From Ancistrus triradiatus (lineage: Eukaryota > Chordata > Actinopteri > Siluriformes > Loricariidae): DNA of 64,000 nucleotides. This document shows, in pieces, positions 51,114-62,900 of this stretch. Each line of letters opens with the position of its first letter. Positions within the stretch are counted from its first letter, which is position 1. The DNA lies in the NCBI GenBank assembly GCA_025084515.1, contig JAJAGP010000083.1, forward strand, positions 767,665-831,664, written 5' to 3'. Below the pieces are notes generated by a model. The model saw only the letters and a list, made by a program, of their open reading frames with translations. It was not told the DNA's origin and did no database searches. A program made the translations under genes and the position numbers.

Positions 51114-51260
51114 TACAGTGGTACCTCATTTCTCGACCACCTCGGAACTAGTCAAATTCGGTTCTCGACCCATTTTGATCAGAAAACTTTGTCTCGGTTC
51201 TCAGTGCACTTGCTTAAACTTGTATGAGTCGAGTTCATGATTCATGTAACTTGTATCCAG
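51114..51260 (+). mobile_element. TGGTACCTCGG-type element, left-end fragment
   Basis: TACAGTGGTACCTCATTTCTCG followed by the accacctcggaactagtc and ttttgatcagaaaactttgt stretches. Only about 150 bp remains. Confidence 0.65.
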
Positions 51261-51639
51261 CTCACCCACTTTACAGCCAAAGACATTCTCATAGCACTTT
51301 TTAATAAGGGGTGTGAAAGAACGTTTTTGGGATTTGACTATCAACTCACTGCAAATGTAGCTTTAATACACAAAAGACACAGAGTGGAAAAACAGAGTTT
51401 ACACACTGAGTTCTAGCCTGCAACTGACAGAGAACTGCTACTCAAGAGTGGGCACTCTTTGAATGTCTCAACATGTTTAGTCATGTTTCTGCAGGCTCCT
51501 GGAGACACCTTTATCTAGGCTTGTGCTTTCAAAAAGAGACTATTCCACTTTACAATCAATGAAACCGTGTTTGTTAAACTTTTGGTTTCAAATTCTGCAG
51601 AGCACCAGTACATACTGTATATACTACATGTATTATATA

Positions 51640-52530
51640 CTACATGTATGCCACGTTTAGCGTCCGCATTAGGTTCTGTGAAACACGACGTTGACCAAAA
51701 TGGACGTTGACATTACCGTAGTCACATAATCATTTTTATGCTACTGTAATGTAAGTATAAAGGGTATTTTCACAAGACGGCTGCATGCAAACAATATGTA
51801 AATACGTCAGAGATACTGCTGAAAACACAAGTGGATTGCTGCCGTCTACAGAGCATCCCTAACACCACAGCATTTTGAATTTATCGAATTTCACAAAAAT
51901 TATAGAAATTCTGAAATGTACTGTTACGACCCTGTGAAAGGGAAAAGCCATAACACTTAAGAGGATGGTATGATGGACCTGATCATTTTGTTTGATGGAA
52001 GCCAAAGCTGCATTGATTAGACAGTATTTCGAACAACAAGGAAGATCAGCCAGATGAAACAGAAACTCAGCGAATGAATGTGGACCACTTTTTGTAGTTT
52101 GGTGTTAAAGAGAATATACAGGTGGTGGGGGATAAACAAAGGAGTACTACTTACAATGGGACAGGCACATACACTTACGAACACCATTTACAGCTTGTTA
52201 CCAATAAGTAGCTGAAAGTCATACACAGAAACACGAGTAACTTACACAACAAAAGTCTCTAAACACATCAACTGAGTTAGAACAGTCTCTAGTCCAAACG
52301 TGAACTAATGAGCAAGCAAGCACACGACCGGTAAGGTACTTACTTACTTACTTACATGTACACAGACACACAAATGACAGCCTTCCACTCTGTAACTCCT
52401 GCCTCTGCAGCGTTGATTTGCTATTAAGATGGAAAGCTGTTTATGGCCACAATGTCAGGACAGATTTGTATTTCCTTTTATTATTTTTTATATTTTAGAC
52501 CTAGGTTGTTAAACGACACAAACCTGTATA
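51640..52530 (-). mobile_element. Non-autonomous element, ~0.9 kb family, copy 3
   Basis: Inverted relative of 4764-5660, spanning both ends (gccacgtttagcgtccgcat at the left, gttgttaaacgacac at the right). It lies between the mat and vamp8 start sites. Confidence 0.65.
52338..52357. repeat. (CTTA)n microsatellite
   Basis: Four to five tetranucleotide units. Confidence 0.85.
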
Positions 52531-52689
52531 CATAAAGATATGTGAGTATACTGAACAAAAAAACTAAGGATATTTGGATTCAGTGTGATTATTCCTTTGA
52601 TTACTTGCCGTTTTTGAAACTTTTATTCAAATTGTGTGTATATTATAAAACACTCGCCACCCCAACCAAAAATCATATTGCCTTTGGGA

Positions 52690-53000
52690 GTATCTTCTTC
52701 TTCTTCTTCTTTTGGTTCTCCCTTTATCAGGGGTTACACCAAGCGAAGTTAACGTTTCCCACCTCACCCTGTCCTCCACGTCCTCTACTCTCACACCAAC
52801 TCCCTGCATATCTTCATTTACCACAACCAAATAACTCCTCTTTGGTCTTCCTCTCCGTCTCTTGCCTGGCAGCTCCATCTCCAACATCCTCCTACCAATA
52901 TATCCACTATCCCTCCTCTGCACATGTCCAAACCATCTCAGTCTTCCCTCTCGAATTTTGTCTCCCAATTTTCCAACCTGTGCTGTCCCTCTGATGAAGT
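52690..53000 (-). mobile_element. RTE-type LINE 3' end, second copy
   Basis: Close relative of the 11314 copy. It encodes RLRWFGHVQRRDSGYIGRRM and the GRPKRSYLVVVNEDMQ stretch, with the same (GAA)n 3' tail at the left. One or more small indels disturb the final EDRVRW...CGDP. A short agtat repeat on both sides may be the target duplication. Confidence 0.85.
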
Positions 53001-54012
53001 ATGTTAATATGTAAGGAGGTGGGGAAATAATGAAATAAGTAGATAGGTAAAAAAAAAAAACTTAAATTGTCATTCTCAAATAATGCGCTTTCCATACTAC
53101 TTCCTATAATTGTTTTTTTTTTGTCTCTGTCAGGGGCCACTCTTACAGTAATGGGAGATGATCCCATGACCGGCCCTCTTTCTCTCAATGCCTGTAAGAG
53201 GTATTTCCGGCCTGAAAAGCAACACTGGAACTTTTTATTTCATCAGTGAATGTCAGTGACCTTGTAATAACGAATGCTTTATGTCTGTTAGAGGTATTCT
53301 ATTCTGACACAAGATGGCATTACATACACTTGTGTAATGACCAGCTTTGAATAAAGGAGCGTCCCTCTGTTTTTCAGTATGCTAAAAACCTTTGAGACCA
53401 CATGCCCGAGAGCACTGACCAACACCATGTCTGATACCAGCCTTTGAGAAACATCATGTATTCAGGAATGTGAATACTTGAAGAAAAGTAATTTGTGTGG
53501 CTTAACCTGCTCATGTAGTTACTTTGTGCCTACTCGCATTGAGTTAGGTGAATCTGATGATCACAGTCTCCATGAAGTTTGACACTCCTTCATGAGTGGC
53601 AGATTTGATTATGTCATTCCTTTATTACCCTCCAGCTCAGCCTTTGTTAACAGTCCTGTAAAAAGGACAGTGGCCTTTGCCCAGCCATATGTGCACAGCA
53701 CAAAAAATCAGTATCAGGTGTTCGCCAGCACATAGTAGGTCCGCCTGAATGACTGACTGACTGGAGGCCAATAGGCAGCCTGCAGGTATCCAGTAGTAGT
53801 TAATGTAAGCGCAGACAAGGGGGGGTGGCCTTGTGTGCAAATGAGTTCTGAAGCTTTCCTGTCTGTTTGCTCTGGCTCATGTTAAAGCTCACAACAGCTT
53901 AGAACACACACTATATCCTGTATTTGTCAAGCAATGCTCAAACTTTTGGTATGAGACACTACCGTTGCTGTTGAGAAGATAAGATTTGAGTAGGCATCCA
54001 CCACGTACGAAT
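53001..54012. other. vamp8 upstream region
   Basis: No repeat after the RTE fragment. The vamp8 promoter and 5' UTR should lie in the last few hundred bases, but I see no strong TATA box and cannot place the start. Confidence 0.4.
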
Positions 54013-57000
54013 ATGGTGAGTGAAATTCTTTTCCTCGCACTGTTTGCCTTGTGATTGTAATTATTTGCTTAAGGTTAAACCCAACTTGTTAGCCCTGTGT
54101 ATGAAACAAGCTCTTAAAACGTTAAGTGACATATAAGAAAACTAAACATGAAGACAAAAAGGCTAAATATAAAGCAAGAAAGTTCTTATTTTTAATAGTT
54201 GAATAGTGTTCATTCGCCGTATGGAGGAAGTCCATGGTTTGTACAGAAAGGAAGTGAAGACAATGTCAGCAATATGTCGAGGTAGGAATGCCACAGGTTG
54301 CAAAAAACAATGGCTTTTTCTGCTGTCAAATGCAGTTTGGGGTAGCTATTAACCATTTTATTTGTATCTTGTTTTAATGTTATGACGTACGAGTTGCGCG
54401 ATGTTCACTGATGCGCAAGAATGTAACATCAGTTTAATGAATGTATCAAATAAAGACTAACCAAGACAGCATTTTGCGAGTATATATCACTATTGTAACT
54501 CCTGTGGCTCAACGGTAAGAGGCAGCTGCTGAAAGTAGCACTTCCTGAGGACCCAGATTTTTATCCCTGGGCAAGGGCATGCAACGTGATGTTCAGAACT
54601 CCAAACACAGGGTGCATCTCTGCCCCCATCCAGGGAAGTCCAGGATAGGCTCCAACCACCTGATTAGGATAAGTGGAAATAAAGTTAGATGCTAACATGT
54701 CGCTGTCTTTGTATTCTTTGAATATACTGTGCAGGCCGAATCAAATACACAACCCCAAGGCTCCGCTAAGATTAGTCAAGTGCAGGAGCAAGTCAATGAT
54801 GTCAAAGTTATCCTCAAAGACAACATAACCAAAGTGCTGGAAAGGGGAGAGAGGCTAGATGACCTAATGGAAAAAACAGATGATCTGCAGGCCACTGTAA
54901 GTTATTATTTTTAAATTATTTTATAACTTACTTTTCAGAGCATGTGCACTGGCTGTCAAATGATTGTTCAGACAAACAAACTCACCAACCACTTTGTTAG
55001 GAACACCCTACTAGTATCAGGCCGGACCCCCTTGTGCCTTCACAACTGCTTACTCTTTCATGGTGTAGATTCAACAAGGTGCTGGAAACATTCCTCAGAA
55101 ATTTTGGTCCATATTTACATGATAGCATCACGCAGTTGATGTAGATTTGCTGGTTGCACATCCATAATGCAAATCTCTCGTTTCGCGACATCCCAAAGGT
55201 GCAATCTTGGATTGTGATCTGGTGACTGTGGAGGCCATTCGAGTACAGTGAACTCAGTGTAATGTACAAGAAACCAGTTTGAGATTATTTGAGCTTTGTG
55301 AAATGAATCATTATCCTCCTGAAAGTAGCCATCAGAAGATACTGTGGTACATTATGGTTATAAAGGGATGGACATGGTCATCAGCAATACTCAGGTAGGC
55401 TGTGGTGTTTAAATGATGCTCAGTTGGTATTAAGGGGCACAGAGTGTGCCAAGAAATATCCCCCACACCAATACACCACCAGCAGCCTGAACCATTGATA
55501 CAAAGCAGGATGGATCCATACTTTCATGTTGTTTACACCAAATTTTGACCCTACCATCCGAATGTCACAGCAGAAATCGAGACTCGCCAGACTCAGGCAA
55601 CGTTTTTTTATTGTATTGTATATCCACTAATTCTGATGAGCTAATGTGAATTGTAGTTTAAGTTGCCTGTTCTTATCTGACAAGAGTGGCTCCTGTGGTG
55701 GTCTTGTGTGGTCTACTGTAGCTGTAGTCTATCTACTTCAAGGTTCAACATATTCTAATTTAGAGAATACTCTACAGCATACCTCAGTTTTAACGACTGG
55801 TTATTTGAGTTACTGGTGCCTTTCTATCAGCTTGAACCGTCTGGCTATTCTCCTCTTACCTCTGGCATCAACGAGGAATTTTTGCCCAGACAACTGCCAC
55901 TCACTGGATATTTTCTCTTTTTCTGGACCATTCTCGGTGTGAAAATCCCAGTAGATTAGCAGCTTATAAAATACTCAGACCAGCCTGTCTAGCGCCAACA
56001 ACCATGCCATGTTCAAAGACACTTAAATCACATTTCTTCCCCATTCTGCTGCTCGGTTTGAACTTCAGCAGGTCGTCTTGACCACATCTAAATGCCTAAA
56101 TTCTTAGAATTGCTGCCATGTGATTGGCTGATTAATTATTTGCATTAATGAGCAGCTGAACATAATAAAGTGGGTGCCAGGTGTATGTACTCTTATGGCC
56201 ACATATTGCATATAAACCAGAGTTAGAAGAGAAAGATCATGTCATCTGTTTGATTAGTATTTTGCAGTTTTCAAGTGGTTGTTAGTGTAGATGGTCTCTG
56301 TATAGGTTGCGAAGAAATGAAGACATAGTAAATAGCCATAAATTGATTGTCATCATCAATAATTGCAGCTCAATAGAGTCCCAAAAGCATTGGGTAGGGG
56401 GGGTAGCACTGTTGCCTCACAGCTCCAGATACCCAGGACTGGGCTGGCCGGTGCCTGTGTGGAGTTTGCATGTTCTCCTCGTGGCTTTCCTTCAGTTTCC
56501 TCCCATATTCCAGACTTGTGTTGGGTCAATTGGCATCTCTTTGCTCCCTGTGTTAGTGGTTCGGCCTTGACCCCCCTGAACTGAATTAAGTAGGTACGAA
56601 TGAAACTGATTTGTTATTGGTACCAAGTAGAAAAAGTAACAAAGTGTGTTGAAAGCCAAGAACATCATGTGGAAATTGTGACTAACAAAGTTGGTTACAG
56701 TCAGAGGAGAGTAAGTGGCGTTCTGAAGAAACAGAGAGATTAGATCAAGGACGAAAGGATTCCTGGGAGAAAGAGCTCAGAGAAAGGAAGCATTTTGGTC
56801 AGAAAGAGCAAGTCTGATTGTGCATCAAGCTGTTCCTTTGGATCACTTAATCTTTATAAAACCATATAACAAGATTTACATTTAAAGCATTTAGCAGACG
56901 CTCTTACCTAGAGCGATTTACAAGTTACACAGTCTTAATCCAAGCAATCGTCGATTAAGGGCCTTGCTCAAAGACCAACAGTGGCAGCCTGACCGTAGCA

Positions 57001-57631
57001 GAATTTGAACCCTGGACCTTCTGGTCCATAGTCTAGTACCTTAACCGCTAGGTGCTCAGCTGGTGCAGTGGCAATTTGCTAGCCAAGTGCCTTGCTTCGA
57101 GTCTGAGCAATACCTTCCCGCCATGTCTGGAATCTCACACGAACAATTGGCTGTGGTTGAGGGAAGGAAAGCTGGATCCCTCGACGCTGCAACAGCGACC
57201 CCTACCAGACCCTGCAAGGGCTTGGTATCCTGTTCAGGGCACATTAATGAGTGGGAAGGGAAGAGGTGATATGAGAATCAGCAGGGCTGGAGGAGTCACA
57301 AAACACTGATAAGCCACTAATAACCAATGCAGTTTAGTACATTCTGGTCACATTTTATGAGTCACCAAGACAAAAAGGCACCAGAGCAAGTCCTTTTGAC
57401 TGCCAGTGTACTTGCTTATCTAAATGACAGCATAAAGTGTTTATTACATGTTGTTCACTTACATTTCTCTTCTGCAATGCATCGCCCTACCAGGCTGACT
57501 CGTTTCAGAGGACTTCAGCACGGGTTTCCCGAAAGTACTGGTGGAAAAACACCAAAATGATGATCATCATCGGCGTGATCGTGCTCATCATCGTTGTGCT
57601 GATCATTCTGTTTGCAACTGGCGTCATCTAA
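54013..57631 (+). CDS. vamp8: Vesicle-associated membrane protein 8 (endobrevin), R-SNARE, 3 exons
   Basis: Exons 54013-54015, 54735-54896 and 57494-57631 join into 100 residues, the length of human VAMP8. The first coding exon supplies only the initiator ATG, immediately followed by GTGAGT. Exon 2 begins with GCC, giving Met-Ala-Glu. Residues 14-70 form the R-SNARE heptad helix. The zero-layer arginine is Arg38 in VLERGERL. RKYWWKN (68-74) precedes a tail-anchor membrane segment at about 77-98, rich in Ile and Val and ending FATGVI. Family knowledge: VAMP8 acts on endosomal, lysosomal, autophagosomal and secretory-granule membranes, pairing with syntaxin and SNAP partners to drive fusion. 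The short N terminus and the WWKN-ATG end separate it from VAMP2/3 and VAMP5. Intron 2 holds a degenerate Tc1-like element and a SINE. A poly(A) signal lies at 58243. The gene is convergent with hnrnpd and divergent from mat. Confidence 0.94.
54978..56190 (-). mobile_element. Tc1-like element, degenerate, in vamp8 intron 2
   Basis: Ends actcaccaaccactttgtta and taataaagtgggtgccaggt form an imperfect inverted pair. The minus strand carries a decayed transposase: KIWCKQHESMDPSC, a VQAAGGVLVWGIF block, DDHVHPFITIMY and RDAIM, with stops and shifts between them. Confidence 0.75.
56385..56535 (-). repeat. Dispersed fish repeat, relative of 19690-19960
   Basis: Contains gtagcactgttgcctcacag and ggagtttgcatgttctcctc, the reverse orientation of the family at 19690. 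Confidence 0.6.
56877..57053 (-). repeat. tRNA-derived SINE in vamp8 intron 2
   Basis: Inverted copy from acatttaaagcatttagcag to accttaaccgctagg. Immediately followed by another SINE-like segment (57054-57260). Confidence 0.88.
57054..57260. repeat. Second SINE-like segment in vamp8 intron 2
   Basis: Contains gctcagctggtgcagtggca and related phrasing seen in other fish dispersed repeats. No second copy was found in the window, so the class is uncertain. Confidence 0.35.
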
Positions 57632-58242
57632 TAATGCAATAATCAGTTCTTTACCATGTCAATGTGCCCAAATGGAAATGAAGAAAGACTATTTATATAA
57701 TGATATAGGTTTTATTTTAAGTTTTGGTTTCACTTTTGAAACTTACCAACAGCACAAGGATAGCAAATTCTCTGTAAATACAAATCTTTTTTATTTGTCA
57801 TTTCTGAACTACTAAAGTTGTCTTGAAACAAGCCACTGTGAGGTAATCAACATTTCACTCCCAAGGACCATCAAAGCACTACAAGACAGAATAATACTCA
57901 GGTTAATAGTTACCTCAGGCCTTCCCAAGACCTTTGAAATCTTCACAGCTGTAATTTATCATCACTCGTGAGCAATTTATTCCAGAGTGACGTCAAAGGA
58001 AAAACTTTCAAATCAGTTTAGTATTTTGGATTCTGTATATCCTATTTATGGTCCAAGCTTGGTCCTTTGGATGTTTAATGGTGTGAACTTTTAGTATTTC
58101 AGGTAGTTATGCTTCCTTCTCTGCTCCTTCTCTGTCACTGAACTTCCTGATCATATTGTTTCATGACTTGTGTCATGTTTGCACAGGGTATGCTGATTAG
58201 TATGTAAATACTGATTGTTTTACTAAACGAGTGATTGTTTAT

Positions 58243-58248
58243 AATAAA
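58243..58248 (+). terminator. vamp8: vamp8 poly(A) signal AATAAA
   Basis: An AATAAA lies 612 bp after the vamp8 stop codon in an AT-rich 3' UTR with no competing gene on this strand. Confidence 0.6.
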
Positions 58249-58269
58249 GACAAGCTATGGAATACATTG

Positions 58270-58744
58270 AATGCACAGTTGATATATTTTATTTAATACA
58301 GTTTCTCACTAAATTAGTATACACCACTGTAGCAAAACACTGCTAACTTCTGAAATGAGTATTCAATGACCAACATTTGTAACTCTAGAAACGGCACTAA
58401 TAAATACTAATACTATAGAAAATAGAATGGATTTCACGACGCAAAAGCACAACACTTGCAAATAAGGAATTTGACTAAGATTATACTTACAAAACTTTCA
58501 AACGCAAGGTAGCAAAAAATAGTATAACAAACACAAAGCAAAAATCCTTTTAACTTGGGCAAAGCATGTTGGACTGAGTTCAATGTTGATCACAATTTCC
58601 TTCTTTATCCAATAAGCATTACTGTACAAGGCCAGTAAGTGTAGTTAAATGAAGACTCGTGTTTTCTCTCATTAACACCCCATAAATAAACGACTGCCTT
58701 GACTGTCGTTCTCTTCTTATGTTACCCTCTAACAATCCCTCCAT
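58270..58744 (-). other. hnrnpd: Probable hnrnpd 3' UTR terminal exon
   Basis: On the minus strand a pyrimidine-rich tract ending TTTTTCAG stands at 58745, followed by a stretch with no long frame and then a poly(A) signal near 58288. Downstream of the hnrnpd stop, a donor-like ACAG|GTATGC lies at 59886. Together they suggest a 3' UTR intron of about 1.1 kb. Alternative 3' UTR splicing is known for mammalian AUF1; that this exon is its equivalent is inference. Confidence 0.5.
58288..58293 (-). terminator. hnrnpd: hnrnpd poly(A) signal AATAAA
   Basis: TTTATT on the plus strand (AATAAA on minus) near the end of the putative hnrnpd 3' UTR exon, facing the vamp8 signal 40 bp away. Confidence 0.5.
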
Positions 58745-59922
58745 CTGAAAAACAGAAAAGAATAGGTTAGTCAGTTTCAAAAATGAAGTATTACAGACTG
58801 TAATAGATATAATATTGTACTCTTGAGTAAAAAGCAATAGTTTAGAAAAAGATTTAAAATATTTCAGTGTGGAATACTAATGTACATTAGACTTTAAATG
58901 ACTTACATGTGTTTAAATATATCACAATAAAAGGGACATGTCATGCAAATTTCTGGTGACAATTGAAAAAGGTTAAAAAAGAGAACTTGTTAGATGGAAT
59001 TAACAAACTTTAGCCATTGCTGTCAGTAGAAACACACACAATACAAATACGATAAATTAAGCACTTCTCCGGCGTAGTGGTGTCCGAGTACAAACCAAGT
59101 TTTAGCTCATGGACTACTGGCCATTACTGCTACACGAGCTATAAATAAGGAAAAGCAAGCATTACAGTTAAGATTAGGAGTGCATATATTAAAACTGGAA
59201 AGTCCAGAGAAGGCTGTATCCTTTGAAAAATAAGCGTGTTATTTATTTATATATATTTTTGCTCATACTGTTGTCGTATTTAACCATTACCTGTAAGAAA
59301 TGGCATTACGAAATTACAGAAATATAAACGTATTACATAAGACAGATATCATGAAATTTAAAGACAAATGTACAAAAGACAAGGATAAAAGCTGGATGTA
59401 TCCGTTATGTGTTTTCTTGGTTTTTGAGACAATTCATATACAGGATGTTGGAAGACCATACCAAATGGGAGCATTCGAGAGCGTACGCCTCTCGTACCCT
59501 GTCCGCATTGAGCGGGCTTGAGACAATCGGGAAGTCAGCTCATGGCCTGCAAGGAAGTCCCCGCTGGCAGGTACAAACAAGGTCAGAGTTAGGAGACAAC
59601 ATTCTTCTTTTCTGCGCTTTCGTTGCAAATCCTTATTTCTGGTACCCATTTAGCAGTACTGTACCTGTTAACTTTACGGTTACAAAATGGCAAGAAACAG
59701 CTCAAAAGCCAGCCGTTACAATATTGCCAAAACACTGAAGTGTCTATGTTACCACTACAGTAAAGCACTCCAGGGTGCCGGGACAAACGTTAAAGAAAAC
59801 AAAAATTAAATACATTAAATAGGACGGTCAATGTAACATAAGTTATTTGCTAAGGATGGCTTGGGTTAAGTAATTCAACTGCATACCTGTATGCACATTT
59901 TGGAGTTTAAACTTGTAGTATG

Positions 59923-62900
59923 CTAGTAAGGCTTGTAACTGTTTTGATGGCCACCTCGCCTTGCAGATTTGCCGTAACCACTCTGCTGGTCTGCAGAGAA
60001 CACAGAGGGGGAAAAATCAGTGGCTTTTAAATAGGTGCTAATATGGCAAAACGAAAAAAGTGCAAGTAGCCAGAACATCTATTGCATACAGCTACATGAG
60101 TTAGATCCATGTGTTGTTCATTTATTAATCCGGCTTCAGCCAATTATTTAGATAATCTACAAAATCGGCATATTTATTAAAAAAAATAAAAAATAAAAAA
60201 TAAAAATCAGTATATTATATACATAATACTCATTAGATACTTACTTTACACTGTATTCAAAGATACTGTAATTCAAAAATAACACTTTCTGGAAATATGG
60301 CAGGAGACAAAAATATTAGAAGTAAATTGAACGAATTTTTTAAAAATATTTTATTTTCTTCTAAAAATAGCCATTGCCTGGAGGTCATTTCTCCATGGCC
60401 TACAAATGTACATTTTTAAGTCCTCGTCGAATGGTTTCAAGGCACTTGTGACAAATGAGTTTTGAAGACAAGACATCCCTTTCCCATTCCACATAGCACC
60501 ACATCTTACACAATAAATAAGCTACCTTAGGTTAAAGCAAGGAAAGACAAACAAAAGCATAAATGAGCTAAATATCAATGTTTAAAGCTTAGGCAATTTA
60601 GTGTACAGTTGTCATTATATTAGTGTCAAAAAAAAAATCCCTGATACAATATTTCCTTAAGAGTTTTTTTTGTTCAGCGTTTTCACATTCAGCATTACAT
60701 ACTGCTGTAGTCACCATATCCGTAGTAGTTGTTGTAACCCGAGTAATCAAAGCCCCCGTATCCACCATAGCCTTGATTGTTGTAGCCGTAGTTTCCATAA
60801 TTTCCATATCCTTGATTCCAGTAGTTTCCGTACCCCTGGTTCCAATTCTGATTAGGACCTGAAACAAGTCATACAATATCACTGAAATGCACTGCTGAAA
60901 GTAATTATTCAAAATCAAGTTGTTAGTTGTATATGCAAAGAGAAGACTGGACTTACCACCTCTACCTCGAGCTCTGGGGGAATAGCCTCCTCTTCCACCC
61001 CACTGTTGCTGCTGGTACTGCTCTTTTGACATGGCAACCTTGATTTCACACTGTGTGTAATAAGACAAGACATCATTAACAATTGTATTAAAAGCTGTAC
61101 TATAAAGTGAAACGTGTTGATGCATGCTCAATGATCCAGGTAAGAAAATCCAAGAAGTTGAATCTGTTCATCTGGACATAGATTTTGTTGGAGAAACGTT
61201 TCGTCACTCATCTAAGTGACTTCTTCAGTCTCAGCAGTTGGAAAACTTCCCCAATCTTATATACAGCACCTTTGCATAACAATGGGACCGGTGATCAGTT
61301 TCTCCAACAAAATCTATGTCCAGATGAACAGATTCAACTTCTTGGGTATAAAGTGAAACATACAACAGTTCAAGAAAATGGCATTCATAGTAAATAAAAT
61401 GCCATTTGTTATCATTGTAGGCAATCGTGGTCCTCACAATAATAAAAACTAAAATAAAGGGATAAATTAAGTACTGTTTCACACGTTAAAATTGCAGATT
61501 TGTGACAGCAACCTTCCAACAACAATCAGCCCATGAATTATGATTTTGCATACACCTACATTATTACTATATCAACTGATGCCTTGGGCTTACATAAATC
61601 ATAACCTAATCCATGTAAATATCTAAGGTCTGTGGTCTTTTACTGTGGAACAGCAGTTTCTAATTCAGAAGAAAAGTCCACATACACTCACCAAACAGTT
61701 TATTAGGAGGAACACTACAATCATACTGTGCAGCTCCTCCCTTTGCTTTCGAAACAGACTCAGTTCCTCATGGCACTTGTGACATGGTGCATTATTATTC
61801 AGGAAGTAACCGTTAGAAGAGGGGTAAATTACAGCAATGAATGGATGCACAGGGTCAGGAACAAAACTCGAACAGTCTGTGGCATTCAACTGATGACTGA
61901 TTGGTATTCATGGTCACAAAGTGTGTCCAGAAACATTTCCCACACCATTACACCACCACCTGTCTGGACTGTTGACACACGACAGGTTGGATCAATGGAT
62001 TCATGCTGTTGGCACCAAATTCTGATCATGAGAGTGTCATGAGTGAGTAAGAGTGCAGGTGATCCTAATAAAGTGCTCAGTGAGTGTGTTATAAATATGC
62101 ATTTATATACATTATATTCAAGAGTCACTGTAACATTAGGACATACCTTGCTTAGGCCGATGTTATGGTACTTCTTTTCCATGATTTTCTTCACTGGCTC
62201 CTCTTCTTTAAAGGTGATGAAGCAGAAGCCTCGCCTTTTATTTGTCTTGTTTTCCATTGGCAACTCAATAGACTCGACCTGAAACCGGTGAAACAGCAAC
62301 ATTAGCAAATCGTCCATTTTGCGTATCAGAAAAGATAAGGTGATCCATGCTGATATTGGAGCACACAAGCATTGCTCATCACTAAAGTGGTACGTCGGTT
62401 CTCGACCACCTCGGAATTCGTCTACTTCTGTTTTCGACGCATTTTGACTAGAAAAATGTGTCTCGGTTCTCGTTTCAGCTGAAACTTGATTCATGATTCA
62501 GTACACAGTGATTCAGGCACACATTAGCCATTGCTCTTTATTGTTACATCTACAGTACTGTATTCTCAGTACAAATAAGTCTATATTGGGTCCTAAAAAG
62601 GTTAGTTTATAAGAGCCAACTGAAAGCAAAACTGGAATTGAATGCTCCAGAACACGGAAAAAGGCGACAGTTAGCATTAGCAGCTATGCTAGCGCAATGA
62701 GTTTACCAATAGAGCAAGTTGTTTTGCTTTTACTTTTCACTTTCAGTCCATTACTCACTAAATTATATGAGATTTCTCAACACTTTATTTCAAAATGAGC
62801 TTTGTGTTAATGATCCTGGCCAACTGTAGGTTAACGTAGGTGTTTTAAACATCAACTTACTTATCATAGCCTCCGCAAATACTCTAAACTCCTCAGTACA

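Noticed and set aside
52907..53188. 93-codon minus-strand frame
   Set aside because: Joins the RTE fragment end to unrelated flanking DNA.
53104..53250. Exon-like stretch after tttgtctctgtcag with GATLTVMGDDPMTGPL
   Set aside because: A fair acceptor but no matching donor with a continuing frame and no family match. Recorded only as a curiosity.
60598..61131. 177-codon minus-strand frame
   Set aside because: It reads through hnrnpd exons and an intron, partly in the wrong frame. Replaced by the spliced model.
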